NCBI GenBank assembly: GCA_026417195.1 | Contig: JAOADS010000152.1 | Location: 1 to 5,187 of the forward strand | DNA from: Ignavibacteria bacterium | Lineage (GTDB): Bacteria; Bacteroidota; Ignavibacteria; Tepidaquicellales; OLB5 | Length of the DNA stretch: 5,187 nucleotides | Direction of reading: 5' to 3' | Shown: piece after piece, positions 1 through 5,101 of the stretch | Layout of the letters: every line of letters starts with the position of its first letter | How positions within the stretch are numbered: the stretch's first letter is position 1 | Program-made: the position numbers and the translations under genes | The notes under the pieces: generated by a model | What the model was told of the DNA's origin: nothing | The model's input: the letters and a program-made list of their open reading frames with translations, nothing else | The model's database searches: none

Positions 1-958
1 GCTTCAGAGCTATTCCCGGTCCGCTGGACGAAGTAATGGCAAGTGAACCGCCGAACGCAGCCCCTATAGCTGCACATATTGCCGCTATTTCATCTTCCGC
101 CTGGAATGTCTTTACTCCGAAATTCTTGTAGGATGATAATTCATGAAGTATATCACTGGCCGGTGTAATAGGATATGAGCCTAAAAATAAAGGTAGTCCG
201 CTTTTAACTGAAGCTGTAAGTATCCCGAGTGAGGCTGCCTGATTTCCGCTTATGTTTCTGTAAATTCCTTTAGGTAGCTTCGCCGGCTCAATCCTGTATC
301 TTGTTGTAAATATCTCTGCAGTTTCTCCGAAGTAATAACCAGCCTTGAGAGCCCTGATATTAGCTTCAACGATTACAGGATTTTTTGAAAATTTCTTCTT
401 TATCCAGTTAATCGTTGTATCCAACGGACGGTCATATAGCCAGTAAGCAATTCCCAGAGCATAAAAATTTTTACAACGGTTGGCCTCCTTGGCATTGAGT
501 CCAAGATCCTGAACAGCTATATTAGTTGACTTAGTTACAGGCACAGGAATCACTTTAAATTCAGAAAGTGAACCGTCTGTAAGAGGATTCTGTGAGTAAC
601 CGGCAAGACTTAGATTTTTTTCTGTAAAAGAGTCTTCGTTTGCTATTATAGTTCCACCTGGTTTAAGATCTTTCAGGTTAACTTTAAGTGCTGCTGGATT
701 CATAGCAATCAGCACATCTGGTTCATCACCGGGTGAGTGAATATCAGTGCTTGCAAACTGAATCTGAAAACCACTTACTCCAAATAAAGTTCCGGCTGGG
801 GCTCTTATTTCGGCGGGAAAATCTGGAAGAGTACTTAAGTCGTTCCCAACTACCGCTGAAGTTTCGGTGAAGCGGGTACCGGCTAACTGCATCCCGTCAC
901 CTGAATCTCCGGCAAATCTTATGACTGCGTTTTTAAGAACCTTAACGGATTTATCCAT
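1..958 (-). CDS. korA: 2-oxoacid:ferredoxin oxidoreductase, fused gamma-alpha subunit (KorA type), 3' end outside window
   Basis: The first 319 codons are present, open throughout, and leave the window at its left edge. The protein is the large subunit of a thiamine-diphosphate/iron-sulfur 2-oxoacid:ferredoxin oxidoreductase, most likely 2-oxoglutarate to succinyl-CoA with reduced ferredoxin; it works in the cytoplasm with a beta subunit (korB), expected next downstream. An N-terminal gamma (POR-gamma) domain spans about residues 8-190 and opens with RFAGDSGDGMQLAG at 14-27. The alpha domain follows, with SYPITPASD at 261-269, FQAEDEIAA near 281-289 and TSSSGPG at 309-315, all family hallmarks. 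The ATG at 958 fits the family N-terminus; no good Shine-Dalgarno precedes it. It begins 18 bases after the rplI stop, so it is probably cotranscribed. Substrate is inferred from the fused architecture; a related 2-oxoacid cannot be excluded. Confidence 0.93.
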   Translation of the reverse strand, partial: MDKSVKVLKNAVIRFAGDSGDGMQLAGTRFTETSAVVGNDLSTLPDFPAEIRAPAGTLFGVSGFQIQFASTDIHSPGDEPDVLIAMNPAALKVNLKDLKPGGTIIANEDSFTEKNLSLAGYSQNPLTDGSLSEFKVIPVPVTKSTNIAVQDLGLNAKEANRCKNFYALGIAYWLYDRPLDTTINWIKKKFSKNPVIVEANIRALKAGYYFGETAEIFTTRYRIEPAKLPKGIYRNISGNQAASLGILTASVKSGLPLFLGSYPITPASDILHELSSYKNFGVKTFQAEDEIAAICAAIGAAFGGSLAITSSSGPGIALK

Positions 959-976
959 TAACTGAATTCTATGAGA

Positions 977-1429
977 TCAGACCTCTTCCTTTTCTATGGA
1001 AACACTTAAATTAGCTGTAACGTTTCCTGCAAGTCTGATCTCAATAAGTTTCTTGCCAAGTTCTTTTATAGGCTCCTCAAGTTGAATGCTTTTTCTGTCA
1101 ATCTTAAAACCTTTTTGTAAGAGTGACTCAGCTATAGTGCCTGCTGTTACAGATCCAAAAAGTTTTATATCGTCAGCTGCTTTTGCCTTTATTACGATTT
1201 CACCTAAGGAAGAAATTTCATCGGCAAGTTTACGGGCTTCAGCTATTTCTTTTTCAAGTTTCCGTGCAGAAATCTTCTTGATTTCCTCAAGCACCCTCAT
1301 GTTGCTTTCAGTAGCCTTCATAGCTATTCCGTTAGGAATGAGGAAATTCATGGCAAAACCGTCTTTTACCGTTACTATATCACCGGTCTTACCTAATTTT
1401 TCGTAGTCTGTTTTTAATATGATCTTCAT
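977..1429 (-). CDS. rplI: Large ribosomal subunit protein bL9
   Basis: This encodes the 150-residue L9 protein, which binds 23S rRNA at the base of the L1 stalk and helps maintain reading frame. The N-terminal rRNA-binding domain is plain: MKIILKTDYEKLGKTGD, then the L9 signature VKDGFAMNFLIPNGIA at about 21-36. The usual Arg in the Y-A-R-N-F/Y-L segment is Met here. A charged central helix rich in Lys/Glu (about 43-75) links to the C-terminal domain (KLFGSVTAGTIAE near 90-102). The frame stays open upstream to a GTG at 1456, but the family N-terminus starts at the ATG at 1429, and the upstream codons lie in a terminator-like hairpin. No Shine-Dalgarno is visible; an A-rich run precedes the ATG. 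It follows ssb and precedes korA by 18 bases. Confidence 0.97.
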   Translation of the reverse strand: MKIILKTDYEKLGKTGDIVTVKDGFAMNFLIPNGIAMKATESNMRVLEEIKKISARKLEKEIAEARKLADEISSLGEIVIKAKAADDIKLFGSVTAGTIAESLLQKGFKIDRKSIQLEEPIKELGKKLIEIRLAGNVTANLSVSIEKEEV

Positions 1430-1436
1430 ATTTTTT

Positions 1437-1473
1437 AAAAAAATGCAGGATACCACTTTAAGTGGTTTCCTGC
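1437..1473 (-). terminator. Intrinsic terminator or attenuator between ssb and rplI
   Basis: On the minus strand, GCAGGA, an A·A mismatch, and ACCACTT pair with AAGTGGT, A and TCCTGC (1445-1473), leaving almost no loop beyond the central TAA. The stem is followed, after one A, by seven T residues (1443-1437). This is the classical layout of a Rho-independent terminator for leftward transcription. It lies after the ssb stop and ends 7 bases before the rplI ATG, so it could end the rpsF-ssb transcript, or act as an attenuator controlling readthrough into rplI-korA. On the plus strand no T-run follows the stem, so it is not bidirectional. Confidence 0.75.
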
Positions 1474-1491
1474 AATTAATTTAAAATGTAA

Positions 1492-1968
1492 TTAACTTTT
1501 ATCAGGTTCTGATGTATCACCAAGCAGAGCTGTATCTTCAGGTGATAAATGCTTCTCAAATGAGTCATCTTCAAATGTGGAAGGTTCCTCATGCTGTTCT
1601 CCTTGCTGAGATGCAGCTGACATTCTTTTGTTGAGAAACTGAATTCTTCTGGCTTTTATCTCAACGATGGTTTTGGTATCACCTTTTTCTGTTTTAAACG
1701 TTCTTGACTGCAACTCTCCTTCAACCAGAACTGCATTACCTTTCTTAAGCTTGTCTCTGCAGCTTTCAGCAAGTTTGTTCCAGGCAACAATACCTACGTA
1801 ACATACATCTTCCTGCCATTCGTCTTTACTGTCACGATACCTGCGGTTACTTGCTATTGAGAAGTTAACTACAGGAGTACCATTGGTAGTTTGTCTGAAG
1901 ATAGGATCTTTTGTAAGATTCCCGGCAATGATCACCGAGTTAAGTTCGGGCATCTTTAAATCAGCCAT
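1492..1968 (-). CDS. ssb: Single-stranded DNA-binding protein (SSB), atypical C-terminus
   Basis: This 158-residue SSB coats single-stranded DNA during replication, recombination and repair. Residues about 9-112 form the OB fold: NSVIIAGNLTKDP at 10-22, TPVVNFSIASNRRY at 31-44, then WQEDVCYVGIVAWNKLAE at 51-68 with the conserved Trp51 and Trp63, and GNAVLVEGEL at 77-86. The rest is a short Gln/Glu/Ser-rich tail. It ends TSEPDKS instead of the acidic DDDIPF-like tip that recruits partner proteins in most bacterial SSBs; a different reading frame beyond the stop does not restore such a tip. An internal acidic patch, FEDDSFE (132-138), is the only tip-like stretch. The start at 1968 is fixed by a GGAGG; Met6 is less likely. 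It lies 46 bases after rpsF, as in many rpsF-ssb operons. Confidence 0.96.
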   Translation of the reverse strand: MADLKMPELNSVIIAGNLTKDPIFRQTTNGTPVVNFSIASNRRYRDSKDEWQEDVCYVGIVAWNKLAESCRDKLKKGNAVLVEGELQSRTFKTEKGDTKTIVEIKARRIQFLNKRMSAASQQGEQHEEPSTFEDDSFEKHLSPEDTALLGDTSEPDKS

Positions 1969-1975
1969 TTATATT

Positions 1976-1980
1976 CCTCC
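1976..1980 (-). promoter_or_regulatory. Shine-Dalgarno site for ssb
   Basis: GGAGG on the minus strand stands 7 bases before the ATG at 1968. It is the clearest ribosome binding site on this strand and decides the ssb start in favour of 1968 over the internal Met6. Its neighbours rplI and korA lack such a site. Confidence 0.8.
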
Positions 1981-2014
1981 GTATTTACATTAATAATTAT
2001 TTCTTATCAAAAAC

Positions 2015-2440
2015 TTATTCTGCAGATTCTGACTGTGATGATATCTCCGTCTCTTCGGCTGACTGTGAAGACTGAGCCTCCCGCTCTTTAAGTAACTGTT
2101 CCTTTTTCTCAAGATATACCTGTCTGTCAGCTAAAGTCTTTTTATCAAATGCTATTGTAAGGAAACGTAAAACATCGTCGTCAAGGTGATATGCTCTTTC
2201 CAGCTTCGCCATAACTGACGGATCTGCGTTAACTTCAAATGTTATATAAGAACCGGCTGTTCTCTTTTTAATTGGATAAGCAAGTTTCCTTCTTCCCCAT
2301 TTCTCAACTTTTAAAACCTCAGCTCCGTTTTTGGAAAAAAATGTATTGTATCTGTTAATTATAGCATCTACCTTATCATCTTCAAGTAATGAATCAACAA
2401 TAAATGTAGTTTCGTAAAATTTTAACTTATTTCTGCCCAT
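2015..2440 (-). CDS. rpsF: Small ribosomal subunit protein bS6
   Basis: This encodes the 141-residue S6 protein of the 30S platform, which binds 16S rRNA together with S18. The ferredoxin-like S6 fold is clear: KFYETTFIVDSLLEDDKVD near the N-terminus, then WGRRKLAYPIKKRTAGSYI in mid-protein, followed by a helix and LRFLTIAFDKK. The last 35 or so residues form a charged, Ser/Glu-rich extension (about 107-141) beyond the core. The frame can be extended to a TTG at 2461, but this would add seven residues and overlap the promoter -7 element; ATG at 2440 matches the family. It is the first gene of the leftward cluster. Its binding partner gene rpsR is not in the cluster, which is unusual. Confidence 0.97.
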   Translation of the reverse strand: MGRNKLKFYETTFIVDSLLEDDKVDAIINRYNTFFSKNGAEVLKVEKWGRRKLAYPIKKRTAGSYITFEVNADPSVMAKLERAYHLDDDVLRFLTIAFDKKTLADRQVYLEKKEQLLKEREAQSSQSAEETEISSQSESAE

Positions 2441-2458
2441 TTCTGTATTAATTAACTG

Positions 2459-2490
2459 CAAATATAGTTTTACAGAGCTTGATAATCAAG
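2459..2490 (-). promoter_or_regulatory. Bacteroidota-type promoter for rpsF-ssb
   Basis: TATATTTG (2466-2459) matches the Bacteroidota -7 consensus TAnnTTTG, and CTTG (2490-2487) lies 20 bases upstream as a -33 element. Read as a sigma70 site it is also good: TTGATT, 17 bases, TATATT. Transcription should begin a few bases downstream, giving a leader of only about 10-15 bases before the rpsF ATG, too short for an S6:S18-binding leader. An A/T tract (2505-2510) lies upstream. The -33 region overlaps a small palindrome, CTTGAT-A-ATCAAG (2478-2490), which might be an operator, though it may be chance. Confidence 0.6.
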
Positions 2491-2513
2491 GCAGGAAATT
2501 CCGTAAAAAAGTT

Positions 2514-2543
2514 GCATAGCGTTTACTTTAGTGTGTAAATCTG
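2514..2543 (+). repeat. Left terminal inverted repeat
   Basis: Begins GCATAGCGTTTAC and continues TTTAGTGTG (2527-2535) then AAA. It pairs with the right copy at 22 of 30 positions by eye. A partial third copy of the core, CACACTTAA (2570-2578, inverted), lies just inside. Confidence 0.55.
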
Positions 2544-2597
2544 GAGAGGAGAGGTAAAACATAAAGCCTCACACTTAAGATCAGAATCGTTAAATTG

Positions 2598-2786
2598 CTA
2601 ATCAAAAAGGGAGGCTACAATGTATTTTAACCAATTATTGTGAAGTTCTTTTAAATCAAGCCCCACATTGTATTTACTTCTGATGTTTTGAAAATTGTCA
2701 AAGCGTTGATAGACGCATCTTTTAAATAGTTGAATACCTAAATAAGAAAAAGGAGCTCTATGCCTAGCTGTCCTGAACTCAATTTT
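2598..2786 (-). pseudogene. Possible coding remnant inside the inverted-repeat element
   Basis: One minus-strand frame is open for 62 codons between a TGA (2789-2787) and a TAG (2600-2598), with no ATG, GTG or TTG near its upstream end. The translation is protein-like in composition, for example GIQLFKRCVYQRFDNF in the middle and LDLKELHNNWLKYIVASLFD at the end. It begins right at the inner edge of the right repeat, as would be expected if a deletion joined the repeat to the 3' end of a lost gene. I do not recognise a transposase family in it. In DNA this AT-rich such an open stretch is uncommon but could arise by chance. Confidence 0.25.
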
Positions 2787-2809
2787 TCACACTAAATGGA
2801 ACGTTATCC
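2780..2809 (-). repeat. Right terminal inverted repeat
   Basis: Read on the minus strand it begins GGATAACGTTCCA then TTTAGTGTG (2796-2788) and AAAAA. The outer edge lies 1-2 bases from the possible -33 element of the downstream promoter, so this end may contribute to expression of the plus-strand gene. Confidence 0.55.
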
Positions 2810-2810
2810 C

Positions 2811-2841
2811 CTGTAATTAAGAAACCCGTTTGCTATATTTG
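2811..2841 (+). promoter_or_regulatory. Putative promoter for the plus-strand gene at 2848
   Basis: TATATTTG (2834-2841) is identical to the -7 element before rpsF and fits TAnnTTTG. CTG (2811-2813) lies 20 bases upstream, the same spacing as in the rpsF promoter, though this -33 element is weaker. The -7 box ends 6 bases before the ATG at 2848, so transcription would start at or next to the start codon and the mRNA would be nearly leaderless. Confidence 0.45.
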
Positions 2842-2847
2842 AAAAAC

Positions 2848-3702
2848 ATGGATTTAATTAAAACAGCCTTTCTGCTAGTTCAGTTTGGAACAGCCCCGTC
2901 ATTTCCGGAAGGTGAGGCTTCACAGCAATTACGCCTTGCTGATAAAATAGAAGTTATTTGCATAGACAACGGGTTAAAGTATTCCTATCATACCTTAAAA
3001 AAAAATCCATCTTTAAGAAAATATAAGCCTTCACTTTTTACTAAATCCAATATACAGGGGATGTATTTTTTCCTTACACATATAGACTCAACCTATCTTT
3101 ACATTGAAGACTGCGATTATAGCCTTTTAAAATTTCTCAGGCTGAAAACAAAAAACCAGTCTCTTGAATATATTGTAATTGATTCTGTTGACAACATATC
3201 GCTTGGAGAGAAATTAAGAGTAATAAGATGGAAAAATCCTGTAAATATAATGATGTTTGAAGATGGTCTTGTGTTTGAAACAAGTTTCACTGATTACTCT
3301 GAATATTGGAGATGCGGAGATAAAAATAATTATGCACCTAAATATCCGTTTGTTAAACCTTTGCCGAGTTTGCTCAGGAAAAATTACACTGAAGAAGAGC
3401 AAAGTGATCTGAAATACATTTTATCCAATCCTATTATGGTATTCTCTGCTATAGCACTTGATGAGAACAAAATTGAATTACCCTTTAATCTGGAAGGGAG
3501 ATCATACAAAGCTTCATTTGAAGCACTTTCCGGAGAAGAACTTGAAGGCTGGGCAATAGACTTAAATTCTGATAAAATTCCCGATGCATTCTGGTATCAT
3601 GATATAATCAGCACTAAAATAGTTGAAGTTTTCACAAGGCTCTACCTCAACATAGAAGGGCAGTTCATTCCGGTTTGGTACACTTATTTTAAAGAAAAGT
3701 GA
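2848..3702 (+). CDS. Uncharacterised protein with C-terminal calcium-loop-like motif
   Basis: A 284-residue protein that I cannot assign to a named family. The N-terminus (MDLIKTAFLLVQFG) is only briefly hydrophobic and is not a convincing signal peptide. The middle is mixed alpha/beta with many aromatic residues and two Cys. Near the C-terminus DLNSDKIPDAFWY (from about residue 238) matches the DxNxDxxxD calcium-binding loop seen in dockerin, EF-hand-like and VCBS/FG-GAP-type repeats, followed by a beta-rich tail ending in IPVWYTYFKE. Such loops are commonest in exported proteins, so a lost or unrecognised signal sequence is possible. The frame is open back to a TTG at 2830, but that codon lies in the promoter -33/-7 region; ATG at 2848 is preferred. 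Its stop overlaps the GTG start of the next gene, so the two are probably translationally coupled. Confidence 0.8.
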   Translation: MDLIKTAFLLVQFGTAPSFPEGEASQQLRLADKIEVICIDNGLKYSYHTLKKNPSLRKYKPSLFTKSNIQGMYFFLTHIDSTYLYIEDCDYSLLKFLRLKTKNQSLEYIVIDSVDNISLGEKLRVIRWKNPVNIMMFEDGLVFETSFTDYSEYWRCGDKNNYAPKYPFVKPLPSLLRKNYTEEEQSDLKYILSNPIMVFSAIALDENKIELPFNLEGRSYKASFEALSGEELEGWAIDLNSDKIPDAFWYHDIISTKIVEVFTRLYLNIEGQFIPVWYTYFKEK

Positions 3703-4367
3703 ATCAGAATATATCCATTGCAGTTTATATAATTCCTTCAGTTATTACACTTTCGCTTACATCGTTAATTACGTATATATTATACAGAAACGGTTCATCA
3801 AGGGCTATAGTTTTAATTATATCTGTATCTCTGTGGCTGATTTATTGTTATCTGGTTTCATCCGGGAAGTTTTCAGTTCATGAAAAACTTATATTTATTT
3901 ATCTTCCAGTTTCTGTAATTATTATTTATTTTATTTTCTCAGGGCTTAGCAGTTCTTTGCTTAACCGTCTTCTTCCGCAATATTTCATATATATTCAACT
4001 ATTCAGATTATTTACTGAAATATATTTATGGATTATGTTCCTTGACGGGATAATCCCTGTTCAGCTTACTTTCTCGGGTTTAAATTATGATATTTTCATA
4101 CCTCTTACTGCTCTGCTGATAGGATATTTTGTTTATTCATCATCAAAATGGCCTGAACTTGCAGCTTTGTTCTGGAACATAGCCGGGATCATACTTTCGC
4201 TAAACATTGCATTACTTTATATTTCCATTCCATTGGAACTGAAAGATGGAAATTTAGTTATCTTTCTTAGTCTTTGGCCGGTTATATTCTCTGTACCTCT
4301 TGCGATTTTAATACATCTTCTTTCGGTAAAACAGATGTTTCTTGGAAGATATTCTGAAAAAAATTAG
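3699..4367 (+). CDS. Uncharacterised multi-pass membrane protein
   Basis: A 222-residue, strongly hydrophobic protein with about seven predicted transmembrane segments, near residues 7-28, 34-53, 62-84, 95-115, 130-147, 152-176 and 186-210. A distinctive stretch in and after segment 4, LFTEIYLWIMFLDGIIPVQL followed by TFSGLNYDI, resembles hypothetical inner-membrane proteins I associate with Bacteroidota, where the equivalent reads roughly MTFEGxNFDI; no function is known to me. There are no obvious catalytic motifs. The start is the GTG at 3699, sharing the 4-base GTGA overlap with the stop of the preceding gene; this overlap supports both the start and coupled expression. The two proteins may act together, the soluble partner perhaps associated with this membrane component, but that is inference. 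Confidence 0.88.
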   Translation: MNQNISIAVYIIPSVITLSLTSLITYILYRNGSSRAIVLIISVSLWLIYCYLVSSGKFSVHEKLIFIYLPVSVIIIYFIFSGLSSSLLNRLLPQYFIYIQLFRLFTEIYLWIMFLDGIIPVQLTFSGLNYDIFIPLTALLIGYFVYSSSKWPELAALFWNIAGIILSLNIALLYISIPLELKDGNLVIFLSLWPVIFSVPLAILIHLLSVKQMFLGRYSEKN

Positions 4368-4435
4368 TTTATTAGGATATGAATTACTTTTTTAACTCCC
4401 GAATCAGAATTTTTGAAAGATAAAATTCCGGTAAT
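4368..4435. other. Gene-free spacer before psd
   Basis: An AT-rich 68-base gap with no hairpin-plus-T-run terminator and no good TAnnTTTG promoter that I can find. A 13-codon ATG frame here looks like chance. Readthrough from the upstream pair into psd is the simplest reading, though a weak promoter cannot be excluded. Confidence 0.4.
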
Positions 4436-5101
4436 ATGATCAGACTTACAGTTTACGGAAGAGATGTAATTATTAAAGCTTTGTTATTGACCCTCATTAT
4501 TGATATAATTGCATTACTTATTCCAAATGAAACTCTGAAGATATTACTTCTTGTTATTTCTGCTTTTTTTATTGTCTTTACATTATATTTTTTCAGAGAT
4601 CCGGTACGTGAAGTCCCAGCAGATCTTAAAGAAGGGGCAATACTTTCGCCAGCTGACGGAAAGGTTATGATAATTGAAGAAATTAAACATAACAGTTTCA
4701 CTGATTCAAAAGCATTGGTTATAGGAATTTTTCTTTCTCCTTTGAATGTTCATGTTAACAGGATTCCTGCATCAGGTGAAATCACTGAAGTAAAATATAT
4801 TAAAGGTGAATTCATTGCAGCGTTTGAAGCGTCGTCATCCCACAGGAATGAAAGAACTGAAATAACTTTGGATACAGGAAAATTCAAAATCATATTCAGT
4901 CAGATTGCAGGTTTCGTTGCAAGAAGAATAGTATGCGAGCTTAAAAAAGGAGATAAAGTGAAAGCCGGAAATACTTTTGGTATGATAAAGTTCGGCTCAC
5001 GTATGGATGTGATTATGCCGGTAAATTCAGAGTGTAAGGTCTCTTTAAACCAGAAAGTAAAAGCCGGAGAAACAGTAATTGCAGAGGTAAAGCTTGATTA
5101 A
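4436..5101 (+). CDS. psd: Phosphatidylserine decarboxylase proenzyme, short form
   Basis: This 221-residue proenzyme converts phosphatidylserine to phosphatidylethanolamine plus CO2 at the inner membrane. Two hydrophobic segments (about 12-30 and 34-52) anchor the N-terminus. FFRDPVR (52-58), SPADGKV (71-77), FLSPLNVHVNR (99-109), NERTE (138-142) and GFVARRIVC (159-167) are family motifs. The self-cleavage site is Gly187-Ser188 within KFGSRMDVIMP; Ser188 would become the pyruvoyl cofactor on the small alpha chain (188-221), with Asp74 and His106 as likely members of the processing triad by analogy with E. coli Psd. Length matches the short PSD subfamily. It sits 68 bases after the membrane-protein gene with no terminator between them and no clear Shine-Dalgarno, and overlaps pssA, its pathway partner, by 8 bases. 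Confidence 0.96.
   Translation: MIRLTVYGRDVIIKALLLTLIIDIIALLIPNETLKILLLVISAFFIVFTLYFFRDPVREVPADLKEGAILSPADGKVMIIEEIKHNSFTDSKALVIGIFLSPLNVHVNRIPASGEITEVKYIKGEFIAAFEASSSHRNERTEITLDTGKFKIIFSQIAGFVARRIVCELKKGDKVKAGNTFGMIKFGSRMDVIMPVNSECKVSLNQKVKAGETVIAEVKLD
5083..5087 (+). promoter_or_regulatory. Shine-Dalgarno site supporting the TTG start of pssA
   Basis: AGAGG lies within the last codons of psd, 6 bases before the TTG at 5094. It decides the choice of this non-ATG start and indicates coupled translation of psd and pssA. Confidence 0.6.

Larger units (their letters stand above)
2514..2809. mobile_element. Decayed insertion sequence or MITE-like remnant bounded by inverted repeats
   Basis: This segment of about 296 bases is bounded by imperfect 30-base inverted repeats matching at about 22 of 30 positions, with the run TTTAGTGTG identical in both. 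The ends (a G-rich tip, then a CGTT block and a TTTAGTGTG-type block, i.e. ACACTAAA facing outward) remind me of IS256-family termini, but this is a resemblance only. No intact transposase is present, and no 8-9 base target duplication is seen at the edges (AAAAAGTT on the left, CCTGTAAT on the right), so the element is old, deleted or mis-bounded. It fills most of the gap between the rpsF promoter and the next gene's promoter, and this is what the otherwise gene-free region 2467-2810 holds. Confidence 0.45.

Noticed and set aside
1086..1406. 106-codon plus-strand open frame
   Set aside because: It is antisense to rplI, whose product is unmistakable; the translation is Ser/Phe-rich low-complexity typical of a shadow frame.
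1430..1456. N-terminal extension of L9 from a GTG at 1456
   Set aside because: It would be encoded inside the terminator stem and T-run, and L9 proteins start at MKIILK.
2441..2461. N-terminal extension of S6 from a TTG at 2461
   Set aside because: The TTG is part of the TATATTTG -7 element, so it would lie upstream of the transcript.
2478..2490. Palindrome CTTGAT-A-ATCAAG as a repressor operator
   Set aside because: Only six-base arms in AT-rich DNA; without a second copy or a known regulator it may be chance. Mentioned under the promoter only.
2467..2600. S6:S18-binding leader RNA upstream of rpsF
   Set aside because: The promoter lies so close to the rpsF ATG that the leader is only about 10-15 bases, and no matching hairpin with the conserved bulge was seen.
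3214..3402. 62-codon minus-strand open frame
   Set aside because: Antisense within the 284-residue protein gene, no ribosome site, no recognisable motif.
4453..4701. 82-codon minus-strand open frame
   Set aside because: Antisense to the N-terminal half of psd, which has clear family motifs.
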